This document shows positions 1 through 12,700 of a DNA stretch of 64,000 nucleotides, one piece after another (the stretch's first letter is position 1; every line of letters starts with the position of its first letter). The DNA is from Bacillus amyloliquefaciens DSM 7 = ATCC 23350. GTDB lineage: Bacteria; Bacillota; Bacilli; Bacillales; Bacillaceae. The position numbers were made by a program, and so were the translations under genes. The notes below the pieces were generated by a model, which did not search any database, was not told the DNA's origin, and saw only the letters and a list, made by a program, of their open reading frames with translations. The DNA lies in assembly GCF_000196735.1 (NCBI RefSeq), contig NC_014551.1, positions 1,793,001 to 1,857,000 of the forward strand, written 5' to 3'.

Positions 1-692
1 TGCAGGATAAAGCCCACAAAAACGCCTTCTCCAAAGAGCTGACGGATGGATTGATGGAGGCCTTCACCCGTATAAAAAAATCGTCAGTCTATAAAGCTGT
101 GATTTTAACAGGCTACGGCCATTACTTTGCTTCCGGAGGCACACAGGAAGGCTTGCTCAGGATTCAGCAGGGCATCACGAAATTTACGGAAGACCGCATG
201 TACTCTTTGGCGCTGGAATGTGATATTCCCGTCATTTCCGCCATGCAGGGCCACGGAATCGGAGGCGGGTTTGTCATGGGGCTGTTCAGTGATTTTGTCA
301 TTTTAAGCAAAGAAAGCGTGTATACCGCAAACTTTATGAAATACGGTTTCACCCCCGGAATGGGCGCTACCTTTATCGTTCCGAAGAAGCTTGGGACAAG
401 CCTCGGACATGAAATGCTGTTAAACGGCGGCCACTACCGCGGCGGTGACCTGGAGAAAAGAGGAGTGCCTTTTCCGGTGCTTCCGCGGCAGGAAGTATTA
501 GGCTATGCGCACGAATTGGCCCGCGAGCTTGCGGAAAAACCGAGAAATTCTTTAATTACATTGAAAAGGCACTTGGTGACGCCGTTACGCGAGCAGCTTC
601 CGGCCGTCATTGAGAAGGAGTTAATCATGCACGACCAGACGTTTCATGATGATGAAGTGAAAAAACGAATCACGACGATGTACGGAGTATAA
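1..692 (+). CDS. baeI: Enoyl-CoA hydratase-like decarboxylase (ECH2) of the beta-branching cassette, 3' part
   Basis: The reading frame is already open at position 3 and gives 229 residues to the TAA at 690-692. The start lies left of the window. The full family protein is about 250 residues, so only about 20 are missing. It is a crotonase-fold protein: the oxyanion-hole region reads ASGGTQEG and the second glycine-rich stretch reads GHGIGGGFVMG, followed by TANFMKYGFTPGMGATF. I recognise it as PksI/BaeI. From family knowledge, PksI decarboxylates the 3-methylglutaconyl-ACP made by the HMG synthase and the first hydratase (PksG, PksH), leaving a beta-methyl branch on the tandem ACPs of PksL/BaeL. 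Those ACPs are found in this window. The gene ends 39 bases before baeJ, so co-transcription is likely. Alternative: an ordinary fatty-acid enoyl-CoA hydratase, unlikely in this context. Confidence 0.93.
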   Translation, partial: QDKAHKNAFSKELTDGLMEAFTRIKKSSVYKAVILTGYGHYFASGGTQEGLLRIQQGITKFTEDRMYSLALECDIPVISAMQGHGIGGGFVMGLFSDFVILSKESVYTANFMKYGFTPGMGATFIVPKKLGTSLGHEMLLNGGHYRGGDLEKRGVPFPVLPRQEVLGYAHELARELAEKPRNSLITLKRHLVTPLREQLPAVIEKELIMHDQTFHDDEVKKRITTMYGV

Positions 693-719
693 GAAATACA
701 TCATACATACAGATGAAAT

Positions 720-724
720 GGAGG
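720..724 (+). promoter_or_regulatory. Ribosome binding site of baeJ
   Basis: GGAGG, 7 bases before the ATG at 732. It fixes the baeJ start within the 39-base gap after baeI. I see no terminator or clear promoter in that gap. Confidence 0.85.
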
Positions 725-731
725 CAGCTCT

Positions 732-3700
732 ATGAAAAGTGATATGACGGCAAGCGGGTTACTCAAGCCATCTGTCAGCTATGGAAAATCATTGCGGCTT
801 TCAGCGGATCAGCCGATGACGATTCCTGAAGTCCTGCATAAAACCGCCGCGGCAGCGGGAGATCAAAAGGGCATCACATATATACAGCCTGACGGCACCG
901 AAGTGTATCAGACTTACAGCGGCTTGAAAAAGATCGCTCTTTCGATTGTGAAAGGACTCCGCCAATCAGGAGTGAAGGCTCAGGATGAAGTCATTTTACA
1001 GCTAAGTGACAATTCTCAGCTGATTCCTGCTTTTTGGGGCTGTGTTTTTTTAGGAGCGATCCCGGTTCCGCTTGCGGCCGCTCCGGCTTACACAGAAATG
1101 AACAGCGGGACGCAAAAACTGAAAGACGCCTGGACGCTTTTGAATCAGCCGTATGTCATCACGAGCCGTGAAGTGCTGCCGGAGATGACTGCATGGGCGA
1201 AGGAGCAGGAGCTTTCCGGGTTCTGCGCTTTGGCGGCAGAAGATCTTTCAGCGGAGGAAATGGCTGAGGACTGCCATCATCCCCGTCCGGATGATCTGGC
1301 GATGCTGCTTTTGACCTCGGGAAGCACGGGCACGCCGAAAGCCGTGATGCTCAGCCATGAAAACATCGTCTGCATGGTTAAAGGAAATATTCAGATGCAA
1401 GGCTATACAAGTGAGGATGTCACGTTTAACTGGATGCCTTTTGACCATGTCGGCGGCATCGGGATGCTCCATCTGCGTGATGTTTATCTCGGATGTGAAG
1501 AAATCAATATACCGAGCGAATCCATTCTGATGGATCCTTTAAAATGGCTTGATCTGATTGATCATTACCGCGCTTCGGTCACGTGGGCGCCTAATTTTGC
1601 CTTCGGACTGCTCGCCGATTTCGCAGAAGACATTCAAAACCGGAAATGGGACTTATCCTCCATGCGTTACATGCTGAACGGAGGGGAGGCCACGGTTGCG
1701 AAAGTCGGGCGCAGAATTATGGAGCTTTTAGAGCCGCATGGTCTGCCGGCTAATGCCATCCGTCCCGCATGGGGAATGTCCGAAACATCTTCAGGCGTTA
1801 TTTTCTCAGATGAGTTTACACTGGAAAACACGAGTGATGATGATCGTTTCGTGGAGATCGGTCTCCCGATTCCGGGGTTTAATATGAGAATTACGGATGA
1901 CCGCAATCAGGTGGTGGAAGAAGGAGAAATCGGACGTTTCCAAGTGTCGGGTCTGACTGTAACAAGCGGTTATTATGAGCGTCCGGACTTAAACGAGAGT
2001 GTCTTTACAGAAGACGGCTGGTTTGAAACGGGAGATCTCGGCTTTCTGCGTGAAGGCCGCCTGACGATAACGGGCCGAACGAAAGATGCCATCATTATCA
2101 ACGGTGTGAATTATTACAGCCACGCCATTGAATCAGCCGTTGAGGAATTACCGGAAATCGAAACGTCATATACAGCGGCATGCGCCGTCCGGCCGAATCA
2201 AAGCACGACAGACGAGCTGGCGATTTTCTTTGTGACATCCGTTCCGTTGGATGAGAACCGCATGACGAAGCTTCTTCATCACATTCACCAGCATGTGACA
2301 CAGAAAATCGGCGTCACCCCTGATTATCTGCTTCCGGTCGCAAAAGAAGACATTCCTAAGACGGCGATCGGGAAAATCCAGCGCACTCAGCTGAAACATT
2401 CATTCGAACAAGGACAATTTGATTCATTACATAATAACAAGCAAGAAGACGGCCGTTCAGAATCGGCTTCTGCGGAGAAAGAGATTGAACGGGATTTTAT
2501 CCGTTTTCTGAAAGAGGAACTTTCTATCGCGGATGAACTCGTTGATCCGCATACACCGCTTCAAAGTCTTGGCGTCAATTCCATCAAGATGATGAAACTC
2601 GCCAGATCGATTGAAAAAACGTATCATATCCGGCTGACGGCGCGAGAGCTGCACAAGAACCCGACCATTGGCGCTTTAGCGGCTTATACCGCTGAAAAAG
2701 CGGGTAGCACCTCCGCTGATCATCATCCCGCAAAAGCCGAGCTGCCGGCAGAACGTGAGAAACAGAAAACGGCGCCAGCGCTTTCAGAAGTGCAAAAAGG
2801 GCTGTGGACATTGCAGAAAATGTCGCCTGAAACGACTGCATACCATGTCCCGCTCTGTTTCCGATTCACATCAGGAATCAACAAAGAGAAAATGAAGCAG
2901 GCGTTTCAGCTCGTATTAACACAGCACCCGATGCTTAAAAGCGCCGTGAAAGAAACAGACGGCGGGCTTTATTTCATAGAATCGGCAGATCCTTTTGTAT
3001 TTATGGAAGAAGATATTTCTGACGTAAATGAATCACAAATACCCGCTCTGATACGGAAAAAAGTGAAAGAGCCGTTTGTCAAAGAAGGCGGACCTTTGCT
3101 GCGTGTGCAGCTGCTTTCAAAATCCGATGCGGAACATTATGTTTTGACAGTCATTCATCACATCGTGTTTGACGGCATTTCATCCATTACATTTATTCAC
3201 AGCCTGCTGGATCACTATCAGGCGCTGCTTCAGGGAAAAGAAGAGTTTGCGGCTGCTGCTTCCGGCATTCAGCCCGATTACGCAGCTTGGGAAAAGCGGT
3301 ACTTGGCAAGTGAAGAAAGCAAAGCTTCCCGCGCTTACTGGATGAAACAGCTCGGGGGCGATCTGCCCGACCTCCAGCTTCCGCCGATGCGCACGGACAG
3401 CAGTGCTCCGGAGTTTACAGAAGATACGCTGACACGACGCCTTCCTGAACGGCTGCTGAAAAATGTCACGGCGTTTGCCGCATCCCGTTCGATTCACTTG
3501 TCCACCGTCATGCTGAGCTGCTACATGGTGCTTTTAGCGAAATATACAGATAAGGAAGATATTGTGGCAGGCATGCCTGCAATGGTCAGACCTGAAGAAC
3601 GCTTTGATGGTGTGATCGGTCATTTCCTCAACATGCTTCCGATCCGAAGCAAAGCCGGACGAAAAGAAACGTTTGCTGACTTTGTTCAAAAGGTGCAGGA

Positions 3701-6700
3701 TGCCGTTTTGGACGGATTGGATCACTCATTTTATCCGTTTCCGAAAATGGTGCGTGATGTTCATGCGAAACCCCGGCAGAACGGTTCGCCTATTTTCAGC
3801 AACGCCTTTTTCTATCAGAACTTTCTGCAGGATTCAAGCTATCAATCGATGCTTGATGAATACAATGAATTCTCCTGTGAGTTTGTAAAAGACATTCATC
3901 AGGAAGGGGAATATGACCTTGTATTTGAAATGTGGGAAGAAGCATCCGGCATGGATCTTACGATTAAATACAGCACTGAATTATTCGATGAAGCAGGGGC
4001 AGCGAGACTTTTTAACCAATTTGTACAGGCCGCTGAATCTTTGACGGCAAATGCGGATATGCCGCTTGAGGACGTTTCTCTCATGAAAAAAAGAGAGGAG
4101 CAAATGATTCTTAAGACTTGGAATGAAACAAGCCGTGAGTATCCGGATGCCTGCTTCCATGAATTATTCGAACGTCAGGCGGCAGAAACGCCTGATGCTT
4201 GTGCGGTTGTTTATGAACAGCAAAAGCTGACATACCGCGAGCTGGATGAAAAAAGCACGAAGCTGGCGCTCTTTTTGCAGGCGCACGGCGCAGGGCCTGA
4301 CGAACTGATCGGCATTTACACAGACCGTTCATTGCATATGGCTGTCGGCCTTCTCGGTATTTTAAAAGCCGGGGGAGCGTATGTGCCGCTCGATCCTTCT
4401 TACCCCGCTGACAGATTGGAATATATGATCGCTGACAGCAGGATTTCAATGTGCCTGACGACAGCTGATTTAGAGCATTCATTGAACTGGGGCGGCGTGC
4501 AGACAGCTGCCATTGACCGCGATTGGCATGACATTGAACAGACAGCGGCGGAAAGAACGTCGCTGAAGCGGCTGGTAACACCTGACGACCTGGCGTATGT
4601 CATTTACACGTCAGGCAGCACGGGCAAACCGAAAGGCGTCATGATTCCGCACCGGGCGCTGACGAATTTCTTATTATCGATGGCGCATGAGCCGGGTCTT
4701 TCGTCCGAAGATAAACTGCTTGCCGTTACGACATATTGCTTTGATATCGCGGCGCTGGAGCTGTACCTTCCTTTAATCAAAGGAGCTGAGTGCAACATCT
4801 GTAAGACAGAAGTCGCTAAAGACGCACGGAAGCTGAAAGAGCTGATTCAAGAGTACAAACCGACGATCATGCAGGCGACGCCGTTTACGTGGAAAATGCT
4901 CTTTCATTCCGGATGGACAAATGAAGAGAAAGTGAAAATCCTTTGCGGCGGCGAGGCGCTTAGCGAACAATTGAAGCAGCAATTCCTTGATACGAAAAGT
5001 GAGGCCTGGAATATGTTCGGGCCGACAGAGACGACAATCTGGTCCGCCGTGCAGCGTATAACGGAAAATGAGAGTGCGCTTACGATCGGGCGCCCGATCG
5101 CCAATACCCGTGTGTATATTATGGATTCGGGCCTCAATCCTGTTTTAGAAGGGGTGCCGGGAGAACTTTGTATCGCGGGAGACGGATTGGCTAGAGGGTA
5201 TTTCAACAAGCCTGAGCTGACAGATAAAGCCTTCGTCAGCCATCGGCTCGAACTGGGGTCAAAGCTTTATAAAACAGGCGATATGGCACGTTTTCTTCCC
5301 GGGGGCCGCATTGAATACATGGGACGGATGGACAGCCAAGTCAAAATCCGCGGCTACCGTATTGAACCCGGAGATATTGAGAGCAGGCTGAATGCCCATC
5401 CGGCCGTTCAGGAAAGCGTAGTTGTTGTGAACAATCACTCCGGAAATGAAAAGCTTTGCGCGTTTTATATCCGGAAAGACGAAGAGCCGCTTCCCTCTTC
5501 AAAGGATTTGCGCAATCATTTGAAACAATCGCTGCCGGCCTATATGGTGCCAGTTTCCTTTATCCGCCTGAAAGAGCTTCCGCTCACACCAAACGGAAAA
5601 GTTGACCGCAAGCTTCTTGCAGCACGCGATCTGACAGAAAAACAGCCGCAAACAAAAACACGTTCTTCATCTCATATTCAGCAGGCGGTGCTGGCCATTT
5701 GGCAGGACGTATTGAAAAGCAGTGACATAGAGCTTGATGACCGCTTTTTTGATGCAGGGGGTGATTCGCTCCTTGCCGTGACTGTAACTGATCGGATTAC
5801 GCAGGAACTGGATTGTGAATTCAGTGTGACGGAGCTGTTTGAATACGCGACGGTAAAAGACATCAGCCGGTTTATCGCTGAACAAAAACCGAAAGAAGTC
5901 ATTTCTGCTCCTGTGCCGCAAAAGAAAGTGAATGCAGAAGACCGGAAAAACCCGCCGGGGGAATTTCCTGATTATTACGAAGACAGCGTAGCGGTTATCG
6001 GTATATCCTGTGAGTTTCCGGGAGCAAAGGATCATTATGAATTTTGGAATAATATCAAAGAAGGCAAAGAAAGCATCACATTCTTTTCAAAAGAGGAGCT
6101 CCGCCGATTCGGTATTTCTGAGGAACTGGCCAGTCATCCCGGCTTCGTTCCGGCGAAATCAGTTTTAGAGGGGAAAGAAATGTTTGATCCCGGTTTCTTC
6201 GGCTTTTCACCGAAAGATGCCGAATATATGGATCCTCAGCTGAGAATGCTTTTGCTTCATTCCTGGAAGGCGATCGAGGATGCGGGGTACGTTTCAAAAG
6301 AAATTCCGGAAACAAGCGTGTATATGTCTGCAAGCACGAACTCTTACCGCAGCCTGCTGCCGGAGGAGACGACAGAACAGCTGGAAACGCCGGATGGCTA
6401 CGTGTCATGGGTGCTTGCCCAAAGCGGGACGATTCCGACGATGATTTCTCATAAACTCGGGTTGAAAGGGCCGAGCTATTTTGTTCATGCCAACTGCTCA
6501 TCTTCCTTAATCGGCCTGCATTCGGCTTTTCAAAGCCTGCAGTCCGGGGAAGCTAAGTACGCCCTTGTCGGCGGTGCGACTCTTCATACGGAATCAAATG
6601 CCGGGTATATTCATCAGCCGGGGCTGAATTTTTCAAGCGACGGGCATATTAAAGCGTTTGATGCGGCTGCTGACGGAATGATCGGCGGTGAAGGAGCCGG

Positions 6701-9700
6701 CGCCGTACTCTTGAAAAAAGCTTCGGATGCCGTTAAGGATGGCGACCATATTTATGCGCTGCTGCGCGGAATCGGAGTCAATAACGATGGAGCGGATAAG
6801 GTCGGATTTTACGCGCCGAGCGTTAAAGGACAAGCTGACGTCATTCAGAAGGTTATTGATCAGACGGGCATCCATCCTGAAACGATCGCATACGTCGAAG
6901 CTCACGGCACAGGAACGAAACTCGGCGACCCGATTGAACTGTCCGCTCTTCAATCAGTGTACGGCCGATATACAGATAAAAAACAATACTGCGGCATCGG
7001 ATCAGTCAAAACAAATCTCGGACATTTGGATACAGCGGCCGGAATGGCTGGCTGCATCAAGGTTGTCATGAGCTTATACCAGCAGGAAATCGCGCCGAGC
7101 ATCAATTACAAAGAGCCGAACCCGAATCTTCATTTAGAAGACTCTCCGTTTTACGTTGCGGAAGCCAAGAAAGAGTTAGGCCGGGAGAACACGGCACACC
7201 GCATGGCTTTGAGTTCATTCGGGCTTGGCGGAACAAACACACATGCGATTTTTGAGCAATATCCGGATGCATCTGAAGCAAGAGACTGGGGCGGTCCGTT
7301 CATCATTCCGTTGTCTGCCAGAAAAAAAGACCGTCTGAAGGAATACGCAAAACAGCTGCTTGCTTTTCTGGAAGGAAAAACGGATGCTGATCTCGCTGAT
7401 CTTGCCTACACTTTCCAAGTCGGAAGGGAAGCGATGGAGGAACGTGCGGCTTTTATTACAAGCGGAACAGCGGAGCTGAAGCAGCAGCTTACGGATTTTA
7501 TCAATGAAAAGCCGGCTATAACAGGCTGCTATACGGGAGAAAAACAGCAGGCGAAAGACATTGCCTGGCTTTCTGATGATGATGACAGCGCTGAACTTAT
7601 CGAAAAATGGCTTGCGAAAGGAAAAGGATCGAAGCTCGCTGAGATGTGGAGTAAAGGTGTCGCCATCAATTGGCGCAAGCTTTACAAAGACAAGCATCCG
7701 AAGCGAATCAGCGTGCCGGTCTACCCGTTTGCAAAGGAACCGTACTGGCCGAAAAAAGCAGGAAAGAAAACATCTGCCGCACACAACGGAATTTCAGTTT
7801 TACACCCGCTCGTGCAGCAAAACACGTCAGACTTGGCCATTCAGCGGTTCAGCTCACTGTTTACAGGCTCAGAATTTTTCCTGAAGGATCATGTGGTCAG
7901 GGAAAAAGCGGTGCTGCCGGGAGCGGCATATTTGGAAATGTCTTATGAAGCGGTAAAACGGGCGCTTGGCGGTTTATTAAAAGACGGCGACAGAATTACG
8001 CTCCATCATACGGTCTGGCTGAAGCCGATCGTCGTTCACGAACAAGAGCGCCAAGTCCATATTGCGCTGTCTCCAGAAGAAGACGGAATCATCTCGTATG
8101 ACATTTACAGCGTAAACGCTGACGATGAAGAAGTGCTGCACAGCCAAGGACGGGCCGAAATCATAAAGGCTGAACAAGAGCCTGAGGCAGACCTTTCCGC
8201 CATACAAAATAGGTGTACAGCTGACATCCTTGATCCGGCGGCCTTTTATCGGGAAGGCAGAAGCAGGGGGATGTTCCACGGAAAAGCGTTCCAAGGCATC
8301 AAATCCGCCTTGATCGGCGAAAAAGAAGTGTTTTCGGACATACAGCTTCCGGCTTCGGTTTCTCACACGAACGGGCAATTTACACTTCATCCGAGCATTA
8401 TTGATTCGGCTATTCAGACGGCGACAATCTGCATTATGCAGGAGTTTTCCGGACAAAAGCTGATTCTGCCGTTTGCGCTTGAATCCCTTGAAGTCGTCAA
8501 AGCATGCACGCCGACTATGCGGGCGCATGCACGCTTCAGCGAAGGATATCAAGCCGGCGATTCCGTGCAGAAAGCCGACATTGACCTGTTTGATGAAACA
8601 GGAGCACTTTGTGTGAAGATAAGAGGCTTCTCTACGAGAGTGCTTGAAGGGGATGCGGAATCGGCTCAGTCGCCATCCGGCTCGGAAAAGGTTTTATTTG
8701 AACCGGTCTGGAAAGAAGCTGCGGCATCCGATGAAGCTTCGGTCCATGCTGATGAGCATTTGATCATACTTTGTGAAGAGGCCGGCCATGTAAAAGATAA
8801 AGTGGCATCCGTCCTGAAAGACGCCAAACTGCTGTTTGTTGAAAGTGAGGACGAAACAGCCGCTGAACGTTTCCAAAGCTATGCGCAGACGATCGCTGAA
8901 CACATCCAGCGGATCATCAGCGAAAAAAGGCAAGGCCGCATTCTGATTCAGACCGTTATTTCAGCAGACGGCAGCCAGCAATTGTTTGCCGGATTAACAG
9001 GTCTGTTAAAAACAGCCGAGCTGGAATACGGAAAACTTGACTGCCAGCTCATCGAAATAGACTCAATCGGCAAAATGACGGCTGTCGCTCAAAAACTGAA
9101 AAACGACAGTCATCGGCCGCATGATAAACATATCCGTTATAAAGGAGAAAAACGGTATGTGAAGGCTTGGGAAGAAATGAATCCGGCAGGAAGCGGCACC
9201 GTCTGGAAGGACGAAGGCGTATATTTGATTACCGGGGGCGCCGGAAGCCTGGGCTTGATGTTCGCACAAGAAATCGCAGGTCGCGTAAAACACCCGAATG
9301 TCATTCTGACCGGCCGCTCTGATCTGACTGAAGCCAAGCAGCGCGAGCTCGCTATGCTTCGGCAGGCAGGTGCAAATGTCGTCTATAAAAAGCTGAACGC
9401 GGCAAACCGGCGGGAAAACGAAGCGCTGATAAAAGAACTGACGGCGGAATTCGGGAAGCTTAACGGAATTATTCATGCTGCGGGAGTGATACAAGACCGC
9501 TTTCTGCTGCAAAAAACGAAGGAAGAGTTCAGTGAAGTGCTGGCTCCGAAAGTGATCGGCACCGCTTATTTAGACGAAGCCAGCAAAGATTGCAACCTTG
9601 ACTTTTTCGTATTGTTCTCCAGTGTTTCCGGTGTTCTCGGCAATGTCGGACAGGCTGATTATGCCGCCGGCAACGCGTTTATGGATGCGTACGCCGCTTA

Positions 9701-12700
9701 CAGGCAATCCCTTACGGAGAATGGCCTGCGGCACGGAAAAACGATCGCCTTTAACTGGACGCTGTGGAAAGACGGCGGCATGCAGGCAGGAGATGAGACC
9801 GAGAGAATGATGAAAAAATCCTTCGGCATGGTTCCGCTGCAGAAGGCGGCAGGTCTGGCTGCATTTTATGAAGGAATGGCTCAGGAAAAGCCGCAGCTAT
9901 TAGCGGCTGAAGGACACGCAGCAAAATTGAAACGGACGTTCCTAACCGTTTCTGAATCTGAAAAACCGCAGGAGAAGACGAACGAGCCTGTATCCGCCGG
10001 CTCAGCAGGCAAATGGCACGATTCGCTTATCCGAATGGTGAGTGCAATATTAAAAGTCGGCCAAGAAGAGATTGATATAGATACGGAACTGAGTGAATAC
10101 GGTTTTGATTCTGTATCGTTTACCGTCTTTACGAATCAATTAAATGAAACGTATCAGCTGGAACTGGCGCCGACAATTTTCTTCGAGCACGGAACGATCC
10201 GCAGTTTAGCGGAGTATTTGACAGATGAGGCAGAAGGCGGGCTTCCTTCTCAGCCGGAAGAAACACAAGATGCGGAAGAATTTCTTCAAACGCTTCATAT
10301 CGCTTTGACAGCTATGGTAAGCGAAATTTTAAAAGTCGGCCGTGATGACATTGATATAGAAACGGAATTGAGTGAATACGGTTTTGATTCTGTATCATTT
10401 ACCGTCTTTACGAATCAATTAAATGAAGCGTATCAGCTGGAGCTGGCACCGACGATTTTCTTTGAGTACGGGACGGTCAGCGATCTCGCCGGATATTTGG
10501 CAAAAGAGCATCCGGGCCGTTTCGGCGAAAAGAAGAAAGAGTCACCGAAAGAAGAGCAGCCAAAAGCCCGTAAGCCGAAAATGGAGCGAAGAAAGCGATT
10601 CGCGACGGTAATGAACGCTGCGGCAGAGACAAAAGAGCCGCGCCGCTTCGATCCGGTTGCCATTGTCGGAATCAGCGGCCGATTCCCGGGCGCGAAGGAT
10701 ATAGAGGAATTTTGGCGCAATCTGAAAGAAGGAAAAGATTCTATCACAACCATCCCGAAAGACCGCTGGGATTGGGAAGCGTTTGATGGCGATCCGAATC
10801 TAGAAGGAAACAAAACGAACATCAAGTGGGGCGGCTTTATTGACGGAATAGCTGAATTTGATCCGCTGTTCTTTGGCATTTCAGCGCGGGAAGCCCAATA
10901 TTTAGATCCGCAGCAGCGGCTGTTATTGACTTATGCATGGCGGGCGATAGAAGATGCGGGCTGTAAGCCGGAGAGCCTTTCCGGTACAAATCCGGGCGTC
11001 TTTATCGGCACCGGAAATACCGGGTATAAAGATTTGTTCACAAGAGCGGGTCTTGCGCCGGAAGGACATGCGGCGACAGGCAGCATGATTCCTTCCATAG
11101 GGCCGAACCGTTTGAGCTATCTGTTAAATCTTCACGGGCCGAGCGAGCCGATTGAAACAGCATGCTCAAGCTCGCTTGTGGCGATCCACCGGGCGGTATC
11201 CGCTATAGAAAACGGAGAATGCGACATGGCGATTGCCGGAGGGATCAACACGATTCTGACGGAAGAAGCACATATCAGCTACAGCAAAGCAGGCATGCTC
11301 AGCAAAGACGGAAAATGCAAAACCTTCTCCAAGGATGCCAACGGGTATGTCAGAGGAGAAGGCGCGGGAATTCTGATGCTGAAGAAATTGACAGATGCCG
11401 AACGGGATGGAAATCCGATTTACGGCGTGATCCGCGGTACGGCGGAAAATCACGGCGGCCGGGCGAATACGTTAACCTCGCCGAATCCGAAACTGCAGGC
11501 TGACTTATTGGTGAGAGCTTATCGGAAAGCGGGAGTGGATCCGAGCACCATCACGTATATTGAAGCGCACGGTACAGGAACGGAATTGGGTGATCCGATT
11601 GAAATAAACGGTTTGAAAGCGGCGTTTCACGAGCTTTCGAAAACAAATCAGCAGCCTGAAGTCTCTGATCACCGCTGCGGCATCGGCTCGGTCAAAAGCA
11701 ACATCGGCCATTTGGAGCTTGCCGCGGGAGTATCAGGCGTAATGAAAGTGCTTTTGCAAATGAAGCACAAAACGCTGGTTAAAAGCCTGCATTGCGACAC
11801 AATCAATCCTTACATTCAGCTGGATGACAGTCCTTTCTACATCGTGCAGGAAAATCAGGAATGGACGGCAGCGGAAGATAGAAACGGAAATGCCATTCCG
11901 CGCCGGGCCGGGGTCAGCTCATTTGGCATCGGCGGGGTCAACGCCCATATTGTCATTGAAGAGTATGTCCCGCAAGAAACCGCTCAGCCTGAGCACAGTC
12001 CGGAAAATCCGGCCATTATCCTTCTATCCGCCAAATCAAAAGAAAAACTGTTTGAACAGGCGCAGCAGCTGCAAAAAGCGATCCGACAAACACCGTACAC
12101 AGATCAAGACTTGGCGGCTGTCGCTTATACACTGCAAACCGGAAGGGACGAAATGGAAGAGCGTTTGGCCATTCTCGCAGCGACGATGGCGGAATTGGAA
12201 ACAAAGCTGGAAGCATTTACGGGAAATGAGAAAAACACCGCCGGGCTGTATACCGGCCAGTCTCACCGCAATAAAGATACGTTTGCCTTGTTCACGGCGG
12301 ATGAAGATATGGACATCGTTATTGATGCCTGGATCAGAAAAGGAAAATTCGCCAAGCTGGCAGAGGTATGGGTGAAAGGCGGCGTGTTGAATTGGAACCG
12401 CCTGTATGAAAAAAAGACGCCGCGTTTAGTCAGTCTTCCGTCTTATCCGTTTGCCAAAGACATGTATTGGGTGCCGGAGAATCCCGAAAAGAATCAGGCT
12501 CGTACAGAAGAGCGGATCAAACGCATTTTGACGAAACAATGGGAGCTGAGCCCGCTTGAACTGCGTGAACCGTGCACACGCCCCGTTGCGATTTTGACAG
12601 GCGGGGACACGATGAATCTCGCAGAAGAGATCGCCGGGCATATGCCGAACAACCGGATCATCACAACAGCAGACCTTACTGGTGAATATGACTGGCAGGC

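Larger units (their letters stand above)
5979..10541 (+). other. Module 3: KS-DH-KR-ACP-ACP
   Basis: BaeJ residues about 1750-3270. The KS active site reads HANCSSS (Cys1922), with Asn before Cys. HGTGT and NLGH are intact. DH keeps His2387 and Asp2558, but the glycine of HxxxGxxxxP is Glu and the usual YGP element is degenerate (MFHGKAFQG). KR has TGGAGSLG and a catalytic S/Y pair in LFSSVS and QADYAAGN. Two near-identical ACPs follow. From the known product, a trans-acting ER probably acts here and the P450 later reintroduces the double bond. That last step is inference. Confidence 0.85.

Noticed and set aside
10091-10427. Tandem ACP repeat as an assembly artefact
   Set aside because: The copies differ in flanks and in one core base, the frame is kept, and doublet ACPs are known at this place in PksJ-type proteins.
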